From Saprospirales bacterium (GTDB taxonomy: Bacteria > Bacteroidota > Bacteroidia > Chitinophagales > Saprospiraceae): a stretch of 5,840 bases of DNA. Numbering within the stretch: the first letter of the stretch is position 1; the number at the start of each line of letters is the position of its first letter. A program made the translations under genes and the position numbers. Positions 1 through 5,840 of the stretch are shown in pieces. The notes beneath the pieces were generated by a model. That model saw only the letters and a program-made list of their open reading frames with translations. It ran no database searches and had not been told where the DNA came from. The stretch is taken from the NCBI GenBank assembly GCA_003448025.1, contig DLXL01000107.1:3692-9531 (forward strand), written 5' to 3'.

Positions 1-1
1 A

Positions 2-1162
2 CTCATACCCCTGTTTGAACAAATAGCATTGGACTCCCTGCTGCAAAACAACGGCGAACGCAAGGCCGACTACGTTTCTTCGCTGTATTCCATTGCAGAC
101 CGCGGTATCATTGCCACCAGGAAAGCGTCGCGCAACATGTTCGAGCTTTGTTGGAAGCCCCTGGAGCCGGCCCTTGGTGATACTAAAACCATTTATTTTT
201 CACCCACCGGACTGCTGCACCGCATCAACCTGAGCGCGGTTCCCTTTAGTCCAGATTCCATGCTGGCCGACCGCTATCAACTGCTTGAGCTCGGTAATCC
301 GCGGGAGATACTATCCGGAGCTGCCAACCAATCTTACTCCAACACCGCGCTGTTGTTTGGCGGCATTCAGTACGAAATGGACTCTACGGCCATATTCGCG
401 GCGAATGCCCGGTCCATATCCGCCTCTGACCTCGCTACGCGCGGAGAAACGCCCTCTTTCGAGGTTGCCGCCGGCAGCCGCGGCGGCACTTGGGGCTATC
501 TGTCCGGCACAGAGAAGGAGGTACAGTCCGTTGCCGGCATCCTGGGCGCAGACGGCTTTGAGGTTCAGATCCGCAAAGGCTTTGAGGCTACCGAAGAGGC
601 GTTCAAAACCATTGGAAGCCGCGGCCCCTCACCGCGTATTCTACACATCGCCACCCACGGTTTTTTCTTTTCCGATCCGCGGGATACCACCAAACACAAA
701 GGTGGACTGAATGAAAACGAAGCGGGCTTCAAAACCAGCCAAAATCCGCTCATTCGCTCGGGCTTGCTCATGGCCGGCAGCAACTACGCCTGGGCTACCG
801 GCAAACCGCTGAAAAAGAGCATGGAAAACGGCATCCTCACCGCTTACGAAATCTGCCACCTGGACCTGAGCAACACCGAACTAGTGGTGCTCTCTGCCTG
901 CGAAACAGGTCTGGGCGACATACAGGGCAATGAAGGCGTGTACGGCCTGCAACGGGCGTTCAAAATCGCCGGAGCGAAGTACCTCATCATGTCGCTGTGG
1001 CAGGTGCCGGACAAGCAGACTTCGTTGCTGATGACCACTTTTTACCGCAAATGGCTGGAGGAAAAGATGACTATCCCGGATGCGTTCCACGCCGCGCAGA
1101 AAGACCTGCGGGAAATGGGGTTTGATCCGTACCAGTGGGCCGGGTTTGTGCTGGTAGAGTAG
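2..1162 (+). CDS. CHAT domain (caspase-like) protein, C-terminal part, 5' end outside window
   Basis: The reading frame is open from the first bases of the window to the TAG at 1160-1162, giving 386 codons. The apparent TTG start at 29 is not taken as real because the frame continues upstream of it. The sequence is a CHAT domain (Caspase HetF Associated with TPRs), a clan CD cysteine peptidase fold. Seen directly: an N-terminal CHAT segment with the phrases YFSPTGLLHRI and LSAVPF (about 190-250), the catalytic-His block HIATHGFFF with the His codon at 656-658, the catalytic-Cys block LSACETGLG with the Cys codon at 899-901, and the usual C-terminal ending YQWAGFVLVE. Both dyad residues are intact, so the domain is probably an active protease. 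In this family TPR repeats usually precede the domain and would lie to the left of the window; that is inference. CHAT proteases act in proteolytic signalling and some in defence, but nothing here identifies the substrate. The gene is noticeably GC-rich (38 of 60 bases at 481-540) compared with the next gene. Confidence 0.93.
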   Translation, partial: LIPLFEQIALDSLLQNNGERKADYVSSLYSIADRGIIATRKASRNMFELCWKPLEPALGDTKTIYFSPTGLLHRINLSAVPFSPDSMLADRYQLLELGNPREILSGAANQSYSNTALLFGGIQYEMDSTAIFAANARSISASDLATRGETPSFEVAAGSRGGTWGYLSGTEKEVQSVAGILGADGFEVQIRKGFEATEEAFKTIGSRGPSPRILHIATHGFFFSDPRDTTKHKGGLNENEAGFKTSQNPLIRSGLLMAGSNYAWATGKPLKKSMENGILTAYEICHLDLSNTELVVLSACETGLGDIQGNEGVYGLQRAFKIAGAKYLIMSLWQVPDKQTSLLMTTFYRKWLEEKMTIPDAFHAAQKDLREMGFDPYQWAGFVLVE

Positions 1163-1190
1163 GGTTGGGCCGGATCGCAGCGGCAAGTAA

Positions 1191-1223
1191 TATCTGGCCG
1201 AAGTTATTGGAGGCCATATTTTG
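1191..1223 (+). terminator. Weak candidate terminator hairpin after the CHAT gene
   Basis: A 5-bp stem, TGGCC at 1195-1199 with GGCCA at 1212-1216, is separated by a 12-base loop. After one mismatch two more pairs can form (1192-1193 with 1218-1219). A short run TATTTTG follows at 1217-1223. It lies about 30 bases after the stop codon, where termination of the CHAT transcript would be expected, but the stem is short and the loop large, so this is a weak call. Confidence 0.25.
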
Positions 1224-1326
1224 ATCCCGGACACGCTCTTAATGGCCCTTCTAACTAACACCAGGCTTTTTTATACTTTTAACCCAGCATGCGAGTGGCA
1301 GTTGTTCGCAATAAACTAACCTTTAA

Positions 1327-2346
1327 ATGAAAGTACTTTACTTCCTATTATTTGTTCCTTTCGCTTTGACCGGGCAAAACTCCACTGTAGACTTTTCGTC
1401 TGCCTTGAGGTGTATAAATGCTTTAGACAGCCTGCAAAAGGCGAAATCCGTTTTCCCTTTTGATGAAATGTCAAGGTATGATTGGCATTATCTTCCATCC
1501 AGTTTAATCCCAAGAAAAGGGGTGTGTTAGAAAGATTTGGATGGCGCGCAAAAGAATACGGTGGATGAATTGCTTAAAAGCTTTTTAAGTGACAAAGGCT
1601 TTTCAAGAACCCAGGACATCATGAACAATGAGTATTATTTAAAAGAGTTGGAGCCTAACATGATCCATCGGATACCTGAAAACTATTTTATAGCATTTTA
1701 TGGTACTCCGGCAAAAGACAGCATTTGGGGATGGAAATTTAGCGGACATCATATTGCGCTTAATTTTACCGTAGTTGATAATCAATTAGCCTCCACCCCA
1801 ATCTTTTATGGCGTCTATCCTGCTGAAATAAAAGAAGGAAAAAATAAAGGAAGGCGAATCATAAAAGACGAAGAAGACCTTGGCTTTGAATTAATCAATA
1901 TGCTTACAGCCGAACAACAATCAAAGGCGATCTTTCAGTCAAAGTCCTTTAATGATATTGTTACGACAAACGCTATTCAGGTTGGCCCGCTAGACCCGGT
2001 GGGTATATTAGCCAAAGACTTGACCTATCAACAGAAAAGTGTTTTAAATAAACTAATTGCCAGCCACCTTTCTTCTATGCCATCTGAAATAGCAGAGATG
2101 AGAATGAAGCGAATTGTATCGGAAGATTTTAATAAAATAAGATTTGGATGGGCAGGAGGTTTAATGGCAGGTATTCCACATTATTACAGGATACAAGGGA
2201 GGACTTTTTTAGTTGAGTTCGACAATACCACACACCATGCGAATCACATACACATCGTGTGGCGTGACTTCAATGGCGATTTTGGCGTTGACCTTTTAAA
2301 GGAGCATTATAAAAACAGTACGCATCATCACAAAAACAGACATTAA
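1327..2346 (+). pseudogene. DUF3500-family secreted protein interrupted by one in-frame TAG
   Basis: Two open segments in the same frame, 1327-1530 and 1531-2346, are separated only by a TAG at 1528-1530. Together they give a 339-residue protein, counting the stop as residue 68, which fits a complete DUF3500 protein (function unknown). The first segment starts at ATG 1327 with a signal-peptide-like stretch (MKVLYFLLFVPFALTG), then WHYLPSS and PRKGV. The second continues directly with KDLD, LLKSFLSDKGF, YIAFYG-like FIAFYGTP, WGWKFSGHH (Gly-His-His at residues 140-142), PAEIKEGKNKG, GWAGG, HYYRIQG (285-291), EFDN (297-300), and NHIHIVWRD near the C-terminus. The family signature runs through both pieces without gap or frame change, so one nonsense change, for example TTG (Leu) to TAG, explains the break. 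The only re-start close behind the stop is a TTG at 1537; the first in-frame ATG is 1621. A re-started product would lack the signal peptide. The gene is AT-rich (23 G/C of 60 at 1561-1620), unlike the CHAT gene before it. A sequencing error or stop-codon readthrough are the alternatives. Confidence 0.8.
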
Positions 2347-2363
2347 GGATAGGCAAGCCCCAG

Positions 2364-2385
2364 GCAGGTTGCCGTGGCAAGCTGC
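2364..2385. terminator. Imperfect palindrome between convergent genes, possible bidirectional terminator
   Basis: The sequence reads GCAG-G-TTGCC-GT-GGCAA-G-CTGC: a 5-bp inner arm (2369-2373 with 2376-2380), one G/G mismatch and a 4-bp outer arm (2364-2367 with 2382-2385). It sits in the 75-base gap between the ends of the convergent DUF3500 and MBOAT genes, where a shared transcription stop is expected. Neither side has a T-tract, so it is not a standard intrinsic terminator. A protein-binding palindrome or chance are alternatives. Confidence 0.35.
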
Positions 2386-2421
2386 TGCACGTGAAATTGG
2401 ATAGAAATACAGAAGCTACCT

Positions 2422-3858
2422 CTAAAACTGGAAATAAATAAACGAGCTTCCGCTTTCCTGTGTCCATATCAACAACAAGATCATGGCCGACCATATCACG
2501 CCCACCATCCACCAGGATAATTTATGGGCTACATCCAATACTTTGGTATTGCGCATCAGCCAATGAGCAATTACCATCGCCGGAATAACCACCGCTATTT
2601 TTAACAAGGCCAGACTGGTTAGCAATGCCTTAGGTTCCGGAGTCATGCCGAACATGGATTGGAGCAATTGCCAGGCTTTTTCAAAGGTGCCGGATCGAAA
2701 AAACACCCAGGTTATGTTGACCAGCATAAAGGTCAGGAAGGCGTAAAAAAAGCCAAGCCATGGATTTCCTCTGGCTACTAAATCGCCGCCCGCGGAAGCC
2801 TCTCGCTGGTCTCTGATGAACTTTTCTACCCATAGGTACAACCCATGTAAACCGCCCCACACCACAAACGTCCAGTTGGCGCCATGCCATAGCCCACCTA
2901 GCAACATGGTGACCATCAATGCAAAATAAGTACGCCGAAGTCCATGTCGGTTTCCGCCTAAAGGAATGTACAGGTAATCGCGCAGCCAGGCAGAAAGCGT
3001 GATGTGCCATCGCCGCCAGAAATCAGAAAAACCGATGGCGGCATAAGGGTAATTGAAGTTTTGAGGCAGCACAAAACCAAGACAGAGTGCAACGCCCACT
3101 GCACAGGTGGAATACCCAGCAAAATCAAAAAATATCTGTCCTGAAAAAGCCAGTACGCCTGCCCATGCATCTAATGCAGGTAATAAATCATTCGTGCCAA
3201 ATACATCATCAGCCGATTTAGCCAGCATCCCGTCGGCCAGTACAACTTTCATGAACAAGCCTAATGAAAGCAGGAAAAGGCCGTCCATCATTTGTTTGGT
3301 GGTGGCCATTCGAGGTGACTCAAACTGTGGCACCAACTGCGGTGGACGAACGATGGGGCCTGCTACCAAATGCGGAAAAAACGTAACAAACAGCGAAAAG
3401 TCCAGCATGGATTTTACCGGCTCGCTCTTTTTTTGGTACATATCAATCGTGTAGCACAAGGTTGTAAACGTATAAAACGATATACCGGCAGGCAGGATGA
3501 TATTGGGTTTTGCGGGATGGTAGTCCATACCCATGGCATTGACCAGCAGCACAAAATTGTCTAGCAGGAAAGTGCCGTATTTGAAAAAGCAAAGCATTCC
3601 GAGGTTGCCGATCAGACTGATGACCAACAGCAATTTTTTCTTGTACGGATTCTCCTGGGTATAGAGCGCCCTGCCTACATAAAAATCCACTACAGTAGAT
3701 AACCACAGCAGCAGGATGAAAGGCGGATTCCAGGCAGCATAAAAAATATAACTGGCCAATAGAAGGTTCACCTTTTTGGTTTTCCAGCTTAGCGGCAGAT
3801 GATGCAGCGCCAGTATGACGGCAAAAAAAGCAAAGAATGTGTAAGAGTTGAATACCAT
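2422..3858 (-). CDS. AlgI-like MBOAT family membrane O-acyltransferase
   Basis: A 478-residue polytopic membrane protein, the usual length for the AlgI branch of the membrane-bound O-acyltransferases (also including DltB and PatA). These enzymes take an acyl group from a cytoplasmic donor and move it through the membrane to modify extracytoplasmic polymers. Seen in order: an N-terminal VFNSYTFFAFF start typical of AlgI-like proteins, several hydrophobic helices, LPAGISFYTF (about 122-131), FPHLVAGPIVRP (160-171), FFDFAGYS (243-250), the hallmark WRRWHITLSAWLRDY (281-295) with YIPLGG, and GGLWHGANWTF (321-331) followed by WGGLHG (334-339). Conserved histidines are H285, H325 and H338; H325 in the WHG motif (codon 2884-2886 on this strand) is a good candidate for the invariant catalytic His. 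The ATG at 3856-3858 fits the family N-terminus. It follows the SGNH-like gene by 92 bases on the same strand and is probably co-transcribed with it. No alginate, cellulose or D-alanylation genes are nearby, so the symbol algI is not assigned and the acceptor is unknown. Confidence 0.94.
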   Translation of the reverse strand: MVFNSYTFFAFFAVILALHHLPLSWKTKKVNLLLASYIFYAAWNPPFILLLWLSTVVDFYVGRALYTQENPYKKKLLLVISLIGNLGMLCFFKYGTFLLDNFVLLVNAMGMDYHPAKPNIILPAGISFYTFTTLCYTIDMYQKKSEPVKSMLDFSLFVTFFPHLVAGPIVRPPQLVPQFESPRMATTKQMMDGLFLLSLGLFMKVVLADGMLAKSADDVFGTNDLLPALDAWAGVLAFSGQIFFDFAGYSTCAVGVALCLGFVLPQNFNYPYAAIGFSDFWRRWHITLSAWLRDYLYIPLGGNRHGLRRTYFALMVTMLLGGLWHGANWTFVVWGGLHGLYLWVEKFIRDQREASAGGDLVARGNPWLGFFYAFLTFMLVNITWVFFRSGTFEKAWQLLQSMFGMTPEPKALLTSLALLKIAVVIPAMVIAHWLMRNTKVLDVAHKLSWWMVGVIWSAMILLLIWTQESGSSFIYFQF

Positions 3859-3950
3859 GTAAGGGTAAGCTAGAGGTGCTTTAATTGTTAGCCAGGGATT
3901 GCACTAATTTTCCGGAATGAGGACTTCGGGAAAACGAATGCCCGTGGTGG

Positions 3951-4988
3951 CTAAAAGGAGGTTGATGGAAATTTCCAGCCTTTTTCCCGGGCTAAAATTT
4001 GAGCGAGATGACGCGTGAATACGATGGCATCCTGCTGACTCAGATGCGATAATTCCGGGCATACAAAATGATCCAGGGCCGGATAATCGGCAAAGTGAAT
4101 GCCCTGGCAATTGGTTGCGGCCAATAGTCTCTCCCAGTGCGTTTCTCTGGGGAAGGCCATGTTTTCTCCGGCTAACATGGTGTTGCTCGACGGTGTACGT
4201 ACAAACAGCACCTCACCACCACGCGCTTTAATTTTATCCGTTGCTACTTTTACCGATTCGATAATGGCCGTTAATTCTTCTGCGGGCATCGGTGGCGCTC
4301 CTTTTCGACCGGCAGCAAAAAAAGCCCAAATGCCCTTCACCCGGTACTGCAAATTGGTATCTGCCAAAAACCGATCGGTCATATACATCTGGCGTTCATA
4401 GGTGTTTTGTTGAAAATCAGACGGGAAAACCGGCGCCATGAATACGCCATTCCGGCTCGGAATTTCCAGCGCCTCCAGTTGGGCATTGAGCGAAAGATTT
4501 TCCACATCCAACAATAAAAGTTGAGATTCCAAAAGGCCGTTCAGCCAAAAACCGGCTTTTTGCGCAGGGGTTTGACCGTGGAAATATTCGATGTTTTCCT
4601 TGGGGCGATTACCGCTGCGCGTGGAAAAAAACAACCCCTCTGTAATGTCCACAATCAATCGCCCTTTAAAATTGGGATCGTTTGCCAGATCTTCCAGAAT
4701 TGGTCGCGGTGAACTGCCTTCAATAGCCAGTTGTACCGCATGACAGCCGGTTATGCTCTCCCAGGTGGGGATATCGAGATCGTATTTAATTCGGGAAGAG
4801 CCGATGAAAACCACGGTTTTATCCGAGGGTTCATAGACCATAGCACGCTTATTGGCCCACAAAGGCGGGCCGTCATCATAAGCAATTTTGTTGCCCTTGT
4901 TTCGAAGGGTGAATTCCCAGGTAATGACTACTATGGATACTATAATAGCCATCAAAATGGCGGGTTTGGCAAGATTGTTTTCTGACAT
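3951..4988 (-). CDS. Membrane-anchored SGNH-hydrolase-like protein, probable partner of the MBOAT acyltransferase
   Basis: A 345-residue protein with a short polar N-terminus, a single hydrophobic helix at about residues 9-25, and a soluble domain predicted to face the periplasm. The domain has an SGNH-like layout: block I is VVFIGSSRIKYDLD (59-72), with S65 where the catalytic Ser of the GDS motif would lie; a strand LIVDITEGLFF (111-121) follows; EVLFVRTPSS (259-268) is a later core strand; near the C-terminus PELSHLS (311-317) holds H315, which occupies the catalytic His position. The acidic residue three before it is Glu312 rather than the usual Asp. One N-terminal helix followed by an SGNH domain is the arrangement of DltD and resembles AlgJ, both of which work with MBOAT proteins, and here the gene stands directly upstream of one. 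The inferred role is transfer of the acyl group to, or its delivery onto, an extracytoplasmic acceptor. The ATG at 4986-4988 is chosen because it places the anchor helix at the N-terminus. I recognise the fold pattern, not an exact named family. Confidence 0.75.
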   Translation of the reverse strand: MSENNLAKPAILMAIIVSIVVITWEFTLRNKGNKIAYDDGPPLWANKRAMVYEPSDKTVVFIGSSRIKYDLDIPTWESITGCHAVQLAIEGSSPRPILEDLANDPNFKGRLIVDITEGLFFSTRSGNRPKENIEYFHGQTPAQKAGFWLNGLLESQLLLLDVENLSLNAQLEALEIPSRNGVFMAPVFPSDFQQNTYERQMYMTDRFLADTNLQYRVKGIWAFFAAGRKGAPPMPAEELTAIIESVKVATDKIKARGGEVLFVRTPSSNTMLAGENMAFPRETHWERLLAATNCQGIHFADYPALDHFVCPELSHLSQQDAIVFTRHLAQILAREKGWKFPSTSF

Positions 4989-5253
4989 AAGCTAAGAATG
5001 GATCGTGCTGCCTGCACACAAATTGTGTCTGCAAGGGTACAACGCTTTTTTGGGTTTTTCTTTAAAAAACGTTCAGAATTAAGGACCAAAAGGTTTTTCC
5101 TTTACTACAGGATAGTTGTTTCGGCCAACAATGGTCAGATCTTCCCCACTTCATTCCGCCCTGCACGGTCTTCCCATCACAATAGCAAGATAGCATCCCC
5201 CCGCCGCGCTTGTGTCTTCCCGCAAAACAGTACCCCATAGCAACAAGTCTAAT
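4989..5253. other. Non-coding region upstream of the SGNH/MBOAT operon
   Basis: About 265 bases lie between the start of the SGNH-like gene and the terminator of the next gene. Short open frames here on both strands have low-complexity or basic translations with no recognisable motif and are not called. Transcription of the SGNH/MBOAT pair on the - strand must start here or be carried through from upstream; because a strong terminator closes the upstream gene, a separate promoter in this stretch is likely. No element gives a clean match to the Bacteroidota TTTG / TAnnTTTG promoter pair. The part at 5041-5110 is rich in T and A runs. Confidence 0.5.
5016..5028. promoter_or_regulatory. Small palindrome upstream of the SGNH/MBOAT operon, possible operator
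   Basis: ACACAA-A-TTGTGT is a perfect 6-bp inverted repeat around one central base, with TGCA just outside it on both sides (5013-5016 and 5030-5033). It lies 28 to 40 bases before the SGNH-like start codon, a usual place for an operator or for the edge of a promoter. There is no T-tract pattern suggesting a terminator. A palindrome this short can arise by chance. Confidence 0.25.
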
Positions 5254-5294
5254 AAAAAAAGTGCCTGGCAGTCGATATTGCAACTGCCAGGCAC
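5254..5294 (-). terminator. Strong rho-independent terminator of the small - strand gene
   Basis: A perfect 12-bp inverted repeat, GTGCCTGGCAGT at 5261-5272 and ACTGCCAGGCAC at 5283-5294, encloses a 10-base loop. On the - strand the stem is followed at once by seven T residues (A run at 5254-5260 on the + strand). It begins 33 bases after the stop codon of the gene ending at 5328. Stem, loop and T-tract are all of textbook quality. The T-tract is on one side only, so it acts on the - strand and separates this gene from the SGNH/MBOAT operon downstream. Confidence 0.92.
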
Positions 5295-5327
5295 AACCTG
5301 TTGGCACACGTTAATTGGACTCAGGCT

Positions 5328-5780
5328 TTAATCTGTCTTCTCGACCAGTTCCCACAGTTCCTGGCCAATGATTTCCCGGAGTGCTATCTGCTTGCTGCGA
5401 AATGCGGCATAATCTTCCTTCGGGAATACTTTTTTAAACTCGGCAGAAACATCCGTTAAGCCGCTGGAATAGGCCAATGCCTCGTCCAGATTTTTGAAAT
5501 AGAAGGTTACCAAAAAATCGTAATCGCCGTCAACATTGGTAGCAATGGCGCGTTTCAGCACGTTCCAGCTTTTGAATTTACCGGCTTTTACGGCTTCTTC
5601 CATCACCGGCTTGAGTGATTCCAGCATTTTCTCATAGGCTTCCATGTTGGCATCAGACACCTTGATTTTAGACCTCAGAACATAGTCGCCTACCACTGTA
5701 GACACAGTGGCATCACCCACCCCGAATCTTGGGTCGAAAACATCCCTTGCGACGATGGATCTCAAGGTATTCAAGGCCAC
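5328..5780 (-). CDS. Small protein of unknown function, possible alpha/beta ferredoxin-like fold; N-terminus uncertain
   Basis: A 150-codon frame beginning at GTG (5778-5780) and ending just before a strong terminator, which supports it as a real transcribed gene. I do not recognise a named family. The order of predicted elements, a strand (GDYVLRSKIKV, 31-41), a long amphipathic helix (EAYEKMLESLKPVMEEAVKAG, about 47-67), then strands around SWNVLKRAIA (71-80) and YDFLVTFYF (87-95) and a helix beginning NLDEALAY, looks like one ferredoxin-like (dimeric alpha/beta barrel) unit; that is an inference from pattern only. There is no signal peptide and no heme or metal motif that I can point to. 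The first 30 residues do not belong to that unit and could be a linker from a longer protein. An in-frame TAA at 5799-5801 closes the frame upstream, so the start must be between there and about 5780, unless the gene is broken. The next in-frame ATG is residue 46, inside the fold, and is less likely. Confidence 0.65.
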   Translation of the reverse strand: MALNTLRSIVARDVFDPRFGVGDATVSTVVGDYVLRSKIKVSDANMEAYEKMLESLKPVMEEAVKAGKFKSWNVLKRAIATNVDGDYDFLVTFYFKNLDEALAYSSGLTDVSAEFKKVFPKEDYAAFRSKQIALREIIGQELWELVEKTD

Positions 5781-5840
5781 GATAGACGAGGAGATTTCTT
5801 ATGCGGTTAATCCATGTACTGGTTCGTCCCAGGCCGACAG

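Noticed and set aside
29..1162. The CHAT protein starting at the TTG at position 29
   Set aside because: The same frame is open without a stop to the left edge and the family normally has further N-terminal sequence, so the gene is treated as 5'-truncated by the window.
1274..1281. TACTTTTA as a Bacteroidota -7 box for the DUF3500 gene
   Set aside because: It lacks the final G and there is no TTG-type -33 box at the expected spacing of about 19-21 bases.
1537..2346. A separate complete gene starting at TTG 1537
   Set aside because: Conserved DUF3500 sequence continues across the stop into the preceding segment in the same frame, and the separate product would lack its signal peptide.
3904..4110. 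A - strand frame overlapping the 3' end of the SGNH-like gene
   Set aside because: It lies in a different frame almost wholly within a better-supported gene and has no recognisable features.
5041..5073. AACG-C-TTTTTT with AAAAAACGTT as a terminator hairpin
   Set aside because: Most of the pairing is A-T, there is a bulge, and no gene ends nearby in a suitable orientation; it is probably a product of base composition.
4998..5307. Short open frames on both strands in the region before the SGNH-like gene (4998-5240 + and 5062-5307 -)
   Set aside because: The translations have no recognisable motif, and the - strand frame begins inside the clear terminator hairpin.
5801..5840. A + strand gene beginning at ATG 5801 with a purine-rich GAGGAG at 5788-5793
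   Set aside because: Only 13 codons lie in the window, the short basic translation shows no motif, and Shine-Dalgarno sites are not reliable evidence in this group of bacteria.

Overview
The window looks like a chromosomal fragment of a Bacteroidota bacterium, perhaps of the Saprospiria/Chitinophagia type. This is inferred from the kinds of protein present (a CHAT-domain protein with the look of the TPR-CHAT class, a secreted DUF3500 protein, an AlgI-type MBOAT acyltransferase paired with a membrane-anchored SGNH-like protein), from mid-range GC content and from the lack of clear Shine-Dalgarno sequences. No rRNA, tRNA, insertion sequence or CRISPR array is visible.

Layout. (1) Positions 2-1162, + strand: the C-terminal part of a CHAT (caspase-like) protease whose N-terminus lies outside the window. 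(2) Positions 1327-2346, + strand: a DUF3500-family secreted protein interrupted by one in-frame TAG at 1528-1530. It is read here as a single gene with a nonsense mutation, or a sequencing error, rather than two genes. (3) Positions 2347-2421: a short convergent gap with an imperfect 22-bp palindrome. (4) Positions 4988 down to 2422, - strand: a probable two-gene operon, first a membrane-anchored SGNH-like protein and then an AlgI-like MBOAT O-acyltransferase. (5) Positions 4989-5253: a non-coding upstream region with a small palindrome. (6) Positions 5254-5294: a very clear rho-independent terminator acting on the - strand. (7) Positions 5780 down to 5328, - strand: a small protein of unknown function with a GTG start and an uncertain N-terminus.

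Functionally, the only genes that clearly work together are the SGNH/MBOAT pair. By analogy with AlgI/AlgJ/AlgX and DltB/DltD, the MBOAT protein would pass an acyl group across the inner membrane and the SGNH protein would place it on, or help hand it to, an extracytoplasmic acceptor such as a glycan. The acceptor cannot be told from this window. The CHAT, DUF3500 and small-protein genes have no visible functional link to that pair.

I see no convincing new multi-gene system here. The observations most worth a second look are the in-frame stop in the DUF3500 gene, the orphan MBOAT/SGNH pair with a Glu-x-x-His motif where SGNH enzymes usually have Asp-x-x-His, and the unclear 5' end of the last gene.
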